NCBI GenBank assembly: GCA_000697055.1
Contig: JNDT01001503.1
Span: 1-64,000, forward strand
DNA from: Saksenaea vasiformis B4078
Taxonomy: Eukaryota; Mucoromycota; Mucoromycetes; Mucorales; Saksenaeaceae
Length of the DNA: 64,000 bases
Reading direction: 5' to 3'
Shown here: positions 10,388-21,258 of the stretch, in pieces
Layout: every line of letters begins with the position of its first letter
How positions within the stretch are numbered: the first letter of the stretch is position 1
Notes under the pieces: model-generated
Seen by the model: the letters and a program-made list of their open reading frames with translations, nothing else
Database searches by the model: none
What the model was told of the DNA's origin: nothing
Made by a program: the position numbers and the translations under genes

Positions 10388-11067
10388 TAGTCGCGGTCTT
10401 TGTTCTCTGTAATATCGAGTACCACAGTGGCCTCTCCTTCGAAGACCTCTGTTTCAGGTTCAACGTAAAGTCTTACCTGACACACGTTTCCGTATTCGCT
10501 CATCGTGGTAACTAAAGCGCGTCTGAGTTCGTCCCGAGGCACGAAGGGGAGGTCGGCGAAGTTGATCTTGACCAACTGTTGCACAGGGAAGCCGTAGTAT
10601 TTCACGTGGCCATGTTGGATGCCCTCTTTGAGGGCTTGTTGGCGATGTTTGTCGTCGGTGAACTTCACCTCAACGAGGAGCTGGCGCGGGTCGCGGCTGC
10701 GAGAAATTATTCGCGCGCCAAGGAAGGGGCCGATTTGCGTCTGAAGCAAGTGGTAAGCCTCTGCTTTCGAAGGCAGGTTCGAACCGAAGTCGAAGAGCAC
10801 TGCGTCGGGCGTGAGGGATCGGTGCAGAATGGCTTCGGCTCTGCGATTTCGCTGCATCGTCGTGAAATCGTCGCATTCCATCAGAGTGATGGACTTGTTG
10901 GATGGGGTCGATCGGTGGCCGGTCGAAGTGCGTGGTGTGTGACGTCTGGTCACGGTGGCCCAGGCGCTGTCCGCGGTGCCCTGGGGGTCGTCTGTGGGCA
11001 TAAGGTTAAGTGGGCGTAGGTTATGTGGGTTGTTTGTTGTGCTCTGTATATTTGTATTATAAACCAC
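10387..11067 (-). pseudogene. LINE ORF1, N-terminal part (nucleic-acid-binding)
   Basis: This frame encodes up to 226 residues. A polar N-terminus rich in Thr/Ser/Arg is followed by an RRM-like region (AVLFDFGS ... LLVEVKF ... VRLYVEPETEVFEGEATVVLD). The last block normally runs directly into the RSIPF...CCHC region that here begins in another frame at 10387. The stop TAA and the next ATG overlap as TAATG. A single-base indel in a formerly continuous ORF1 is the simplest reading. The first in-frame start used is uncertain. Confidence 0.65.
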
Positions 11068-12156
11068 TCAAAATTATTGTCTGAGTGGAAGAGCTTCCAG
11101 TATTCATTCCCATCGATATCCATTGCAGCCCCTGTGACTATGTTCTTTACGTAGTCGCTTTTTAAGATGAGTTTGTTATTCCGGTCATTACCGGGCCATT
11201 GGCCAAACGGCAAGCGGTATGTCAGTAAGGTCTCTGTTTGTATGGAATAATATTGAAAACCAATAAGCTTTCTTTTCTCTGAGTGAAACAGACAATACTA
11301 AACCTGCCTTGAGAAGTCATGATCAGAAAAGAAAGGAAACAGGTAGCCGTAACCGTAACTTTTACGTTCCGCCATCCAATCGCGTCGGTAGGGGCGTACT
11401 TATAAATGTCTGCCATCCTGACCGAGGTCTGGTTGAAGTTACCTACTCGGGGAGACTAAACGGAAAGCCGGTTAAGTATATCCAAAACGTGATACATAGA
11501 AAACGCCTAGGACATGGTGAACGGCGCATGGGTAGACGGGTAGCACAATCTTCACAGAAACGGAGCACCACCGCTGTCAGGTCTTTTCTTTCTTGAAGCA
11601 TAGGAATTGAATGCGGAACATGTCTTGCATGTCTTGTTCTTTTTTGTTACACTAAATGATGACAGTCCACAGTAACATGAATGCGTTGGGGTTTTACCTT
11701 CAACCTGTCAGCAACTTTGATCGGCGTGAGTAACGTTCTGAGCTAGCTCTGCAGTGAAGCTAATACCGTACGAAAGGCCTTGGCAAGTTTCTTCTGTAAG
11801 CGTTTATGTAGATCCGGAAAGCGCCGGTTACCATGGTTCTGTCAACGATGTTCAGCTTCGTTGTCTCGAAGCAAAATCACTCGGAAAATTGGGTGACTAG
11901 AGAGCATACGTCGACGGGGTCTGGTACTACATAAAATGGGTATCTTCAATGTTCTACGAGGGCGTTCTCTTTCTGCTTACAAACAACACAACACAGGTCG
12001 ATAAATAAGTTGTTTGCAAGGCTCCCTTTTTTTAGAGACAAAACTCCGCAACCGCTATAAAAGGAACATTGTTTTCTCTTGGCTTTTTCATTTCCTTGTC
12101 TTCTATAAATATAAACAACATCCCATTTTTCACCACCATTGCTTTTTAACAACACA
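11068..12156. other. flank of the LINE with protein-like fragments
   Basis: On the minus strand 11213 to about 11064 reads as a plausible protein fragment (MPFGQWPGNDR ... DIDGNEYWKLF) that stops at the LINE 5' boundary. On the plus strand 11309-11596 reads VGRGVLINVCHPDRGLVEV then IHRKRLGHGERR. I recognise neither. They may be pieces of an older gene or element that the LINE disrupted. The remainder up to 12156 is noncoding by eye and should hold the promoter of the next gene. Confidence 0.3.
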
Positions 12157-13296
12157 ATGCCTTCTATTAATGATTATGCGGATAAACTTGCCGAGAATAT
12201 TCAAAATAAAGACGGGAATGAAGCCCGGCGGTGCCTGAAAGCGATCCAACAGGCCGTCAAAGCTCAGCAAAAAGAGACCCGCGTCTTTTGTCTAACAGTG
12301 GATGGGCTCGGACCTCAGTTACATCGTAATATCTATGCACGTCAACAGTTACGGACTCGACTTGACACATTTATTGCTGGTGTACATCATGAAATTCTGC
12401 AGCTGCAAGAACAGCGTCAACAAACAGAGCAAGAAATTACCCAACACGAAGACCGGTTACAGGGTTTGCGAGATTATGCCCAGCAGCGGCAGAAGAAGAA
12501 GTCCAAGCGAGAACGTCAGTACAATCATTTTTACTTTGTCCCCATTGTCTCGAAACAGTACAAGAAGAAATACATCCGAGCCCGTGACAAGAATGCCGAT
12601 GCCGAGGAACAGGTCTCAGCCGTACGAGAGACAATTGAACGTTGTCGAGAAAGGATACGTGATCTTCACAAAACGGTGCGAGACTACCAGCAACAACATC
12701 AAAAGGCAGGAGACGAACGAGAGGAAGTCCAAGAAGAACTAAGCGCACTTGAAAAAACGAAGAACTACCTGTCACAATGTCGGCATTACTGGACAGAGGA
12801 CATGGATAAAGCCGCTGTTGCTGTGCTTGCAGTCCTACAACAGAAACAGCCATCCTCAATAGATACAACGGCACTTCAAAGAGCATGTGCGATTTATAGT
12901 CAACGGCTAGCCCATGGTCGTGAACACTGGTCTCCCATCGAACTCGAATTTGACTGTGCAAGGTGCTTGGAGACCCGTCAGGGTTGGCCTATGCCAGACA
13001 AAGTACGAACAGATGAGCTACTTTGTCAAGCATGCTATGATGAGACCAGGACAAGCATGATTGTAGAGAAGAAGGTGAATGCGCTTGGTGAAAAGCTGGG
13101 AATGGAACGTCCTGCCATGAATTCTCGTCGTACTTCCTCTTCATCTAAACTATCCATCCTCTCCCAACAAACATCCCTGCTGTCTAAGCCAGCAGTTAAA
13201 TCGATGTTTAAGCATGTATTTGCAAGAAACTCCTCTCCTGCAGTACCCTATGCAAACAACCTATTGCCCCAAAACAACCATGTCATGATGACCTGA
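12157..13296 (+). CDS. coiled-coil protein with a paired CxxC motif, function unknown
   Basis: An uninterrupted frame of 379 residues from MPSINDYADKL; the ATG follows an A-rich leader. Residues about 70-215 are heptad-rich, Gln/Glu/Arg-dense coiled coil, interrupted by an aromatic/hydrophobic insert YNHFYFVPIVSKQYKKKYIRARD. Near residue 265 come CARC and, 21 residues later, CQAC, which could bind one zinc ion. The tail is Ser/Thr-rich and looks disordered. There is no signal peptide or obvious enzyme motif. A large antisense frame (12437-12961) is a shadow. I do not recognise the family. The central insert is the part most likely to find distant relatives. Confidence 0.75.
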   Translation: MPSINDYADKLAENIQNKDGNEARRCLKAIQQAVKAQQKETRVFCLTVDGLGPQLHRNIYARQQLRTRLDTFIAGVHHEILQLQEQRQQTEQEITQHEDRLQGLRDYAQQRQKKKSKRERQYNHFYFVPIVSKQYKKKYIRARDKNADAEEQVSAVRETIERCRERIRDLHKTVRDYQQQHQKAGDEREEVQEELSALEKTKNYLSQCRHYWTEDMDKAAVAVLAVLQQKQPSSIDTTALQRACAIYSQRLAHGREHWSPIELEFDCARCLETRQGWPMPDKVRTDELLCQACYDETRTSMIVEKKVNALGEKLGMERPAMNSRRTSSSSKLSILSQQTSLLSKPAVKSMFKHVFARNSSPAVPYANNLLPQNNHVMMT

Positions 13297-13924
13297 ACTC
13301 TCCATCGGATACCCAACCACCCCTATCCTTCATCATAACAAACGGAATGTAATATATACAGCACTGACTAAATTGCTTTTCTAGATATTATATAGGTTTC
13401 TGTTTGAACAGCACGTGCTTGTTTAGCGTTTCATCATCATCATCATCAGTCAGAATGAACACCCGGTCGACCTACCAATGGCTAATGTCCATTCATCCTT
13501 GATATTACATAGCCCCATATATATATAAAAAAATCACCGGATGCGCACATTACAATAGTTTACACTGGTTCTATCGCTCTTCAGATAGCATGGATTGAAT
13601 AAAGCGGACGGGATTTCAAACATGGAAAATGGATCTGTTTTGGTGCAACCTGTTCAATAGCGACAGATCTTTACTTTTTTTTTTCCCTTACATCACCTAC
13701 ACGTCCCGTTCTCCAGCTTCCTTTTCTTTCTGCTTATGGCTGCATCTTCCATTATTCGCTTCTTTTTCTTTTCTTTTAGTGCTTGGTGATAGACTTTGCC
13801 TTTTTCTGCTTCTCCAGAACGTCATTTGAACCCAGTCACAACTCTCGTTGCGGAGCTTTCAGCGTCTCAGGAAACAGGTGAAACACACGCCCACCTTCTC
13901 CTCAACTTTTCTTCCATAAAAACC
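13297..13924. other. intergenic with (TCA)n microsatellite
   Basis: A short TCA repeat lies at about 13432-13448 and an AT-repeat at about 13519-13530. The rest, including a pyrimidine-rich stretch just before 13925, should be the 3' UTR of the coiled-coil gene and the promoter/5' UTR of the next. Short hydrophobic frames here are not supported. Confidence 0.4.
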
Positions 13925-15337
13925 ATGAAGACTCTGCCTGCGGTGGTGTTGAGCTTGCTCTCCATTAGCTCGGGTGTCCTTGGTATAATGAACATGATAA
14001 CAAGACAAAGCAAATCTGAACATACCTTTCCTTTTAGCTCGGTCGTCCGTTTACTTTGTTTCTGAGACCGCTATTGCCAATGCCCAGCCGCGACAAGAGC
14101 AACAGCCAGAAGTGTCATTTGATGCTTTTTCCATGGTTGTCTCGCACATGCTGGGCACAACTTCTACGCATCCTTTGCATATGCATAGTCAGCAATCCGC
14201 CGAAAATGTCTGGGCTAACAGTAACAACTGGTTGCCCGCCGACGTCGACGTGTTTGACAAAAAACTAGACGCTAACCTTTTCGTCGTTGTCTCTGGTGTA
14301 CAACAGCCTGAAGGTAACGGCTCTAGAGAGAGAGAGAAAAAAAGAGGTTTCTTTTTTTTTTTATATTCATGTTTTCGAGTAGCTATTCTTCCTTCGCTCG
14401 AGCCTGCTATGTTTGTTCGGGACAACGACCCGCAAGATTTTGTTGAACTTGCACAAGATACCGCCGATCGTATTCCCAAGGCAATCACTGAACTTCCTGA
14501 AGTGACAGTAAGTTTATCTATGGGAACATAACATTAGACAACTGAACGCTTTTGGTTTAGCCTTCCGAAGCATGGGAGTCGTTCCAAGTTCAATTCCCCG
14601 AAATCGATACAAAGTTATTTGACGTGTCCAAAGACGTGCGTTAGAAACTACAGCGATGAAGGAAACCAATCTAAAACAAAATTCATAGGCGGACAAGGAA
14701 TTTATTGTTGAGATGAAACAAGTGCACGACGCGATCCGATCTTTGCAAGAGGAGTCAGGTCTCATTCCATTGGAGATGAATGGATTGCAGGTAAAAATGA
14801 ACCTACAGCAGACGCCTCCAAAAAAATATCAGTAAAGACTCATCGGGTTATTATTACTATTAGGCTTTATTGGATGCCTATGGTGCACGATCACAACAGT
14901 ATCAAGTCGCCCATACGATTTTACGCGATCTATTTGAAAAGACAGTGATTCCAGATTTCCAACAACTCTATGCCAAACGCGGCCTTACTACCTTTGTGAT
15001 GACACCCGGTGTACGTCGTCTGAGCAAGCGTGCTGAACCTGGATCCGTTTCAGGATCTTGTTTCGAGAGCCGCAAGGCTTGTGAGAATGCCACGGATTCC
15101 TGCAGCGGTCATGGTTCATGCCGTGCGGTCAAGGGTTGTTTCTCATGCCAGTGCAAGTCCAACTTTGCAGGAGAAACCTGTGAACTGGTAGACGCGACCG
15201 CCGACTTCCAACTCTTGTTCTGGACTGGTATTGGTCTGATTGTCTTGGTGGCCGGTGTATTACTGTTTGTTTACAAGAGCGGCGATATCGGCAACGGTGG
15301 TATCATCATGACCCAGACCTTGCCTAAACAAGACTAA
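13925..15337 (+). CDS. Vps3844/DUF3844-type EGF-like membrane protein
   Basis: Six exons: 13925-13982, 14038-14313, about 14380-14507, 14561-14635, 14689-14790, 14864-15337. The N-terminus MKTLPAVVLSLLSISSGVLA is a signal peptide. A luminal region of about 300 residues follows, then a cysteine-rich EGF-like block (C..SRKACENATDSCSGHGSC ... CFSCQC ... ETCEL), a transmembrane helix (LLFWTGIGLIVLVAGVLLFVY) and a short cytosolic tail. This layout matches fungal proteins with the Vps3844 C-terminal domain, thought to act in the ER or vacuolar sorting. The start of exon 3 is ambiguous by one codon (14380 or 14383). Its 3' end faces the next gene at a distance of 170 bp. Confidence 0.82.
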
Positions 15338-15506
15338 AAACCTAACCCGCTTCCCCCGATCTCGTATCACATGCTCCTTATCAGGAACAATGCGTTTGAT
15401 GGAACTGTCGTTATAATAAAACAGAAAAAACTATAACATACTTTGTTGTCCATGTTCTGGAAAACCAGTAGGATCGCTTTATTACTGACAACTTTATTTA
15501 GTATGA

Positions 15507-16277
15507 CTAAGATCGGATGACACTGGCAATGGGTTGTGCACGACGTCCTTTTGTGATGGCTTTGTAGATAATCCAAAACAATAAAAGACAGATACAGCCG
15601 AGGCCGACGGCGGTGGCCGCTCTACCGCATCGTAACTTCCATAACCGTCTTCGAGCGTTGGCCTTTGGATTGCGGCACAGAGCAACCAGCCAGAGCAAGG
15701 GACATAAGAAGCCAAACCAAAATAAACGCTGCTCCAGTACTGGTGGTTTTTTGGTGGCAGTGGTGGTTGTGTTCTTCGTAGTCACTTGCTGGAGAGTAGG
15801 TTTCTTTGTGCTTTCGAAGGATTGCATATCTCGGATCTGATGCAGTACGTCGAAATAATATCTGTTCTCTTCTTCTACCTCATCTTCATTTTTCTGTGAT
15901 TCTAACGCGTCTGTGTAGAGAGAACTCGACCGAGAATCAAGGAATGGCAACGTAGGACGTGACACTGCCTGATCTTCCGGCTTTGGGGTGGGCAGTTGTA
16001 TTTTAGGTGAGGTACCTGGGGATGTGCGCCGGTACTCGGTATCTTTGTGCGTGATGTGGAAGGTATTATTTGGAGCAAAGATAGCATCCCAAGAAGACAC
16101 CCTTTCAACGGGTGGACGCGGGGATGAGACGGGAGTAGAAACAACGGTGTTTTCGTGTTCCTCCGCGTCATTGCTATTTTTCCAGCCATCGACGGGCAAA
16201 TCAAATGACCAATTATGAATCGCTAATCCCCGTTTTTGTTGCCGTTGATCCAGCACGGGAGGTGGTTTGTCACTCAT
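15507..16277 (-). CDS. small membrane protein with disordered N-terminus
   Basis: A single exon gives 256 residues from MSDKPPPVLDQRQQ. About 170 residues are polar and Pro/Ser/Thr-rich with a W-rich patch (HNWSFDLPVDGW). The C-terminus holds two hydrophobic segments, RLFWFGFLCPLLWLVAL and AVGLGCICLLLFWIIY, separated by a very basic loop (NARRRLWKLRCGR). It ends in a basic tail. This suggests a tail-located hairpin in a membrane with a cytosolic N-terminus. No enzyme motif is seen. It is convergent with the Vps3844-type gene. An upstream in-frame start at 16397 exists only as a non-conserved leader. Confidence 0.7.
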   Translation of the reverse strand: MSDKPPPVLDQRQQKRGLAIHNWSFDLPVDGWKNSNDAEEHENTVVSTPVSSPRPPVERVSSWDAIFAPNNTFHITHKDTEYRRTSPGTSPKIQLPTPKPEDQAVSRPTLPFLDSRSSSLYTDALESQKNEDEVEEENRYYFDVLHQIRDMQSFESTKKPTLQQVTTKNTTTTATKKPPVLEQRLFWFGFLCPLLWLVALCRNPKANARRRLWKLRCGRAATAVGLGCICLLLFWIIYKAITKGRRAQPIASVIRS

Positions 16278-16469
16278 GAACAAGATAAGAAAAAAAAATA
16301 TTATAGAAAGAAGTCGTGGTGCTATAAAATCAGTTGAATTGAAGACGGAAAATTCGTATCGGCCTAATTTGATATGGATCCTAATTGATTCACACACAAA
16401 GAAGAAAGGAGGGAGAAAAAGGGAAGTATATAATACAAAGAGGTTGACTGTACAAAAAAAAAAAAAGGT

Positions 16470-16674
16470 TTACATCAATGGATAATTCGCTCTTAACTGA
16501 TCAAAGGCATGTTGATAGGATTGGATCATATGATCCGTAATGCATGTCTTGCTTAAAAACATCTCATTACTGATGGCACTTGTTTCCGAGTGGGCACTGA
16601 AATGAACGCCCAAGGGAATCCGATTGTCGATGTCGCGTCGTCGAATGTGAATGATCTGTCCAGGAATATAAAGC

Positions 16675-16707
<33 letters not shown>

Positions 16708-19388
16708 GAAATGAGCAAGTTCTCTATTATTTTAAACAAACAAATGGTTTTACCAGCGGATAGAGTTGTGATAATATCCGTGCGCGTCGTTTATCGATGA
16801 TGTCGAAATACAGCGCCCGAATCTTGGGATCCGTCATCACCTTGTACCATCCACCCAGAGCATTGTAGGCAGTGATTGTGTCGACGACCAGCTCTTTCAG
16901 TTCCATCGCCGTACCATAAGACAGTCTTCCCACCACATCATCTTGCACCATAAAGCTATGAATGTATTCCGTGTACTGATCCCGCAGTTCCGGAGAACAG
17001 GAAGCGACCGGCGCATAACTGTAACAATGAAGTCGAAAGGATGGATTACCAGATAACCTACACAATTCATCCACATGGTCTGCCACCATCATTGTCAATA
17101 GACTAGCTGTTCCTCCTCCTAATGAGTGGCCAGTGATGATGAATGAAGTAAGTTCTGGATGATGATGGATATAACGAAAGATCTGAGGTACGATTTCTGT
17201 ATAGAACCATTGCGCAGATGCCAGCATGCCCGAATGAACAAGACCACCTTTCCACGGCTTGTACTCACATACAAGATCCGTAATAGCATCGTAAAGACTC
17301 TATAAAGAGAGATAACCGTTGGCAAAAAGACACACACGCGCAAGAAGCGTTACTACTACTTACCCAAGTCCCTCGGATACTCAACACAATGGATTTCCTT
17401 GCTCGATCCACCGCAACAAAGTAACTGGGTTGGAAAGCGGCTCCTTTGCGCATGCCATACTCATAACCTAACAGATCTTCCGATGGAATCTTGAGGTACC
17501 GAATGATAGCTGTTCTGTTCGACCTCCGGTTACGTGCACCTAATAGCAATAAAAGGTATTAATTCATTTGACGGTAACACGACCCAATCTTACCCCGAAT
17601 ATATTGGCCATAAGCACCCAAGTAGCACAGACCACGCCAACCCTAAAAAAAAAAGAAAAAGAAAGAGCCTTTTTTGAGCCAACGTGTTTGGATAGTTAAG
17701 TGTAACCTACGTAGGCAATAAGCGCATGATTAAAGTAGTGGCATGCTTCATTCATCATGACTCGATCTTTAATTTCAATTGTTGGCGCTGATCTAATCTT
17801 CAGTTGTCAACAACAAAGACGCTTTTTTTTATAACAACACTTACTTTGGAAGCGACTGATAATATTTTTGAAGCACTAACAAGGCTTTCAGGATGCCCAC
17901 ACTTGTCACTTTAAATCCTTGGCCCTGATAAAAGAATATAAGCACACGAACACGAAGCGAACATTTTCTAGACTTACAAAGGCATTCGCCATTTTGATAA
18001 TGGCACGCACTAGCGCGCGAGTTTGTTTGCTCACAACGAGGCCTATCAGGTGATCCATGGTTGGATGAGCCAGCGCGACATCGTCAAAGGAGTTTTGCAT
18101 CCATTGTGTCCCGAAATTCTTGTCCCCGAAATTAACGCTATAAATGATATGCCGTGCCTTCCGGCGGGCCTTGTTTTTAATGCGACGCATATGGGATGTT
18201 GTTCCCTCGGCAGGTGGAAATGAGGGGGTTGTATCGTTATGATTTGTATCTTCTGTATCGTTTTGCGAAAATCCATAACGTTTTCCTCGAGAGGATTGTG
18301 CAGGGCGGGCGGATAAGAAGGCTAGCCATTTGGGTATCTTCAGCTGCTTTTTATCCGGAGAAGAAGGATGTTGTGGATGGTAGTTTTTCAATAAATTTAA
18401 TTCTGAACGGGGGACATAGGCGTTCATGACACTGTCAAGGCGGCGTTTGAACATGGCATCGATATAGGATTCGTCTCTAGCCAGCTCGCCGCGACCGTGC
18501 TGTGAGGGGCGATGAACATCGGTGCTCGGAGAGGAAGGTGTGTCTATGTCGGGTACAATGTTTCTTGGTGATGGATGTTGGAACCGATAGCGTACGCGGA
18601 TTTGGACAGATCCAATTAGTCGGGCATTGGTTGCATTTTTTAGTGTGACATTTGAATGCAGCAACATATCACGGATATCAGCGGGTAAGGAGCGACGTGC
18701 ATGGTATTCATAGATCGGTAAGAAACTAAAAGAAAGAAACGTTCAGGAAGCTATCTTTTTCTTTACTATGACAAACGTACGTAACAAAAACGTCTTCTCG
18801 GCCAGCCAATGTGGATAATTTAAGTTTGGCTTTCCCAATATGATCTGTCTTTGAAGGCCAACCTTTTCTTGGCTTGTTGTACAAATCAAACTACTCGATA
18901 GATTAAGTAAAAGAACACTGCGTTAGAAATATAAGATTTTTTACCTCTATTGTATCAAATAATTGTGTATGGTAAGATGCTGTAAAGAGAAATCCCTCAT
19001 TCCAATTGCCTACAGCTAATTTTGCTCTCGACGAATAATATTCAGACGACCCCATTTTGACCCGCATGCGCGGTCGTCTCAATGGGGTTTCTGTACGAAT
19101 ATTCAACAAGTCGACCTAATAACGGAATGAATGAATAGAAAGACAAAAAGCTGTTTATATATATATATATATATATACCTGTAGTCGACCAGGCTGTAAT
19201 TCAGCAGCTTGTTGAAATGCAGACCATTCTCGCTTCAAACGACGAATGTCGGGTACAGAGAGGCTTCTCATGTGACGCTTTCCGACCCATGTCTCGAATT
19301 CAGACGGAGGTGCTTGTTGCATAAGTGACGGATGTCTTGTCATAGGTGACAAGCGCAAAGTATCGGAATGAGAATGGTTTGGGTGCAT
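16470..19388 (-). CDS. C2 domain plus class-3 lipase (diacylglycerol-lipase-like)
   Basis: Ten exons splice in phase to about 791 residues: 19388-19179, 19115-18945, 18890-18781, 18725-17978, 17924-17845, 17792-17711, 17642-17594, 17539-17364, 17299-16754, 16673-16470. A polar N-terminus is followed by a C2-like beta domain (VKMGSSEYYSSRAK ... GNWNEGF ... FDLYNKPRKGW ... IGKAKLKLS). A disordered basic linker and the alpha/beta-hydrolase core come next. The nucleophile elbow is GHSLGGG, a likely Asp lies in VQDDVVGRLS, and a His in PLGVHFSAHSE. The layout resembles sn-1 diacylglycerol lipases, though without their N-terminal transmembrane bundle. Likely substrates are membrane-derived acylglycerols, with C2 giving membrane docking. 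A (TA)n tract sits in intron 1. The start ATG 19388 is the first in frame but is not proven. Confidence 0.87.
16675..16703. repeat. (TAA)n microsatellite in lipase intron
   Basis: About nine TAA units lie inside the last intron of the lipase gene, next to the 3' splice site used for the final exon. Confidence 0.85.
19155..19178. repeat. (TA)n microsatellite at lipase intron 1 donor
   Basis: About 11 TA units. On the minus strand the first intron starts GTATATAT, so the donor lies at the edge of the repeat. Confidence 0.85.
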
Positions 19389-19624
19389 TGATCGACGACC
19401 ATTCAATAGACGTTAATGCAACGATGAGGAAGGAAGAAAAAATTATTGTTAGAGTTTCAGAGCGAGAGAAGTGCAACCGAATTGCGGTCCCTGCGTTCCC
19501 ATTAGAAATCCCGGGATGCTTGTACACACACACACACACACACACATATTTTTTAAGATTTACGCACGTGAGAAAGTTTCATCGTTGCTATCGTTTCATT
19601 TCTTCTTTTTTCTACTTTTTGACC
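19389..19624. promoter_or_regulatory. divergent promoter region with (CA)n
   Basis: The lipase start (19388, minus) and the RraA-like start (19625, plus) are 236 bp apart. A CA repeat spans about 19524-19546. No specific factor site is identified. Shared control is inferred only from the arrangement. Confidence 0.35.
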
Positions 19625-20563
19625 ATGTCTGACGAGACATTAACAGCATTGAAGAAATTCTCTTCCTGCGAAGTAAGTGTAAAGGAAATCAAAACTTGAA
19701 AGTTGAAAGTGCCAAGATTGCAGATGCTCTATTGAAACTTGGTCATGGTCCCTGGGGTGGTTATGTTCCTGACATCGAAATGTGGTCTCCTCAATACTGT
19801 CAAGGTGACACGCGCATTATTGGGCCAGCGTTTACTGTCAAGGTAATCAGAACGGAAGAAACAGAAAAAAAAAAAGAGGGAGGTCAAGTAACCATAGTAG
19901 ATGGTTCATAAATCCGATACAAGTGCTCCTAGTCCGTCCGATCACTTTGTAAGCCCTTGAATTATGAAAACGTGACATTTAGATTTTAATGGCGAAAACC
20001 AGGTGGATGCAGCGATCGAGGGAAGCGTGATCGTTGTTTCTGCTCCTCCAGGTAAGGAGCTACCACATCTGTAAAATAACATGGGATTGACATCATTTGA
20101 CTAGATGTGAAAAATGCGGTCTGGGGAGGTCTGATGTCAGCTCGTGCCATGGCTAAGAACGTGCAAGGCGTCGTGATCGATGGCCGAGTACGTGATCTTG
20201 GGGAACAACGTTCCATGGGATTTCCGGTAAAAAACGTGCGGATAAGAAAAAATGTGAATGCTTAATACCATGAGACCGCCACAAAAAAAATAGGTATTTG
20301 CAAGACAGCATTCTACATTGCCACAGAGCGCATTTGTTCGGCCTTCAGAGCTGCAGGTGCCATTGCAGATGGAGACATTGACTATCCGACCGGGAGATAT
20401 CATTGTAGCAGATATTGACGGGGTTATCTGTATTCCTTTGGAACTGGTGAATGATGTGATCACGAGTTGCGAGAAATACACGGCGATCGACAACCAATGT
20501 ATGGAGGCATTAAAGCAAGGATGTGGTGTCAAAGAGACATTTGCCAAATTTCGGGGAAAATGA
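19625..20563 (+). CDS. RraA-like / HMG-CHA aldolase family protein
   Basis: Six exons: 19625-19672, 19717-19842, 19901-19948, 20003-20051, 20105-20226, 20294-20563, giving 220 residues. It starts MSDETLTALKKFSSCE. Family blocks are ADALLKLG, GPAFTVK, HFVDAAIEGSVIVV, GGLMSARAMAKNVQGVVIDGRVRD (the conserved G-x(n)-R-D metal and substrate site) and PGDIIVADIDGVICIP. The length suits fungal homologues such as yeast YER010C. These catalyse retro-aldol cleavage of 4-hydroxy-4-methyl-2-oxoglutarate or oxaloacetate decarboxylation. The exact in vivo role here is not shown. All introns are short with GTA donors. Confidence 0.9.
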
Positions 20564-21258
20564 CGCAAAAAGAAAGAAAAAAAGAGAGAGAGAGAGAGGG
20601 AAAGAGGGAGTTATAACCAGGAGAGATTGAGAAGAAAAACAACAGAATAAAACCGGTTTATGTTTCTTATTGTTAACAGTTTGGTGTTAACCCCAGATCT
20701 GGGAGAGAAAGAAAAAGAGAAAGAAAAAAGAGAGAAAGATAGACATAAAACTATGGAGTATGCATTGGCGATCTTTTTCTTTTTCTTTATTCAAATAGGC
20801 TCATAACTTACATAAGATAATTGCCGCGATCCCGATGCGAAAAAGGGGTAAAAACGCCTCTTGAAAAATGTATAACCGAAGAAGTACCGGTTTAATTATG
20901 ATTTATTATTGAATGAAAAAGGGGGAAGTTAGACAAACGGTCATAAAGGAATATATGCATGTTTAAATTTCTCGTCAATGGAACCAAACTATGACTAGAT
21001 TTACAACATGTATTTAGAGAGAGAGAAAAAGAACATAGTTAATGAACTAAAAAGAAATTATGTGCGAATTTCGTAAGGTAAAAAAAAAAAAAAAGAAATT
21101 GGTGAATGCGAAGAATGTGTTTTTGAAAAGAAAATGTGTGTATCTACAACAAGGAGTTTCGGGGTTGTTCCAAAAGAAAAGAAAATTGTGTAATGCGAAT
21201 TAAAAAAAAAAACCATAGAAACTGCCCCAAAAAGGTAATTTTTTTTGAAAAACCGTGA
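20564..21258. other. purine-rich and A-rich intergenic region
   Basis: It contains GA/AAAGAG tracts (for example about 20570-20605 and 20700-20740) and homopolymer A runs. No gene is supported. It separates two convergent genes. Confidence 0.5.

Larger units (their letters stand above)
7973..11067 (-). mobile_element. decayed, 3'-truncated non-LTR (LINE) retrotransposon
   Basis: On the minus strand there is an RNA-binding ORF1 with two CCHC knuckles, followed by ORF2 with an apurinic-type endonuclease and the start of a reverse transcriptase. The copy ends at about 7973, right after the RT block reading AVGILL. In this family that block is normally followed by the Asp-containing strand, so the catalytic centre and the 3' tail are missing. 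Three lesions (frame breaks at about 10387 and 9610, TGA at about 8178) show it is dead. Truncation at the 3' end is not the usual 5' truncation of LINEs and suggests a later deletion or rearrangement. Confidence 0.85.

Noticed and set aside
10579..11019. 146-codon plus-strand frame opposite LINE ORF1
   Set aside because: The minus strand has clear LINE motifs; this frame has none.
12437..12961. 174-codon minus-strand frame opposite the coiled-coil gene
   Set aside because: Antisense shadow of a Gln/Glu/Arg-rich coiled coil.
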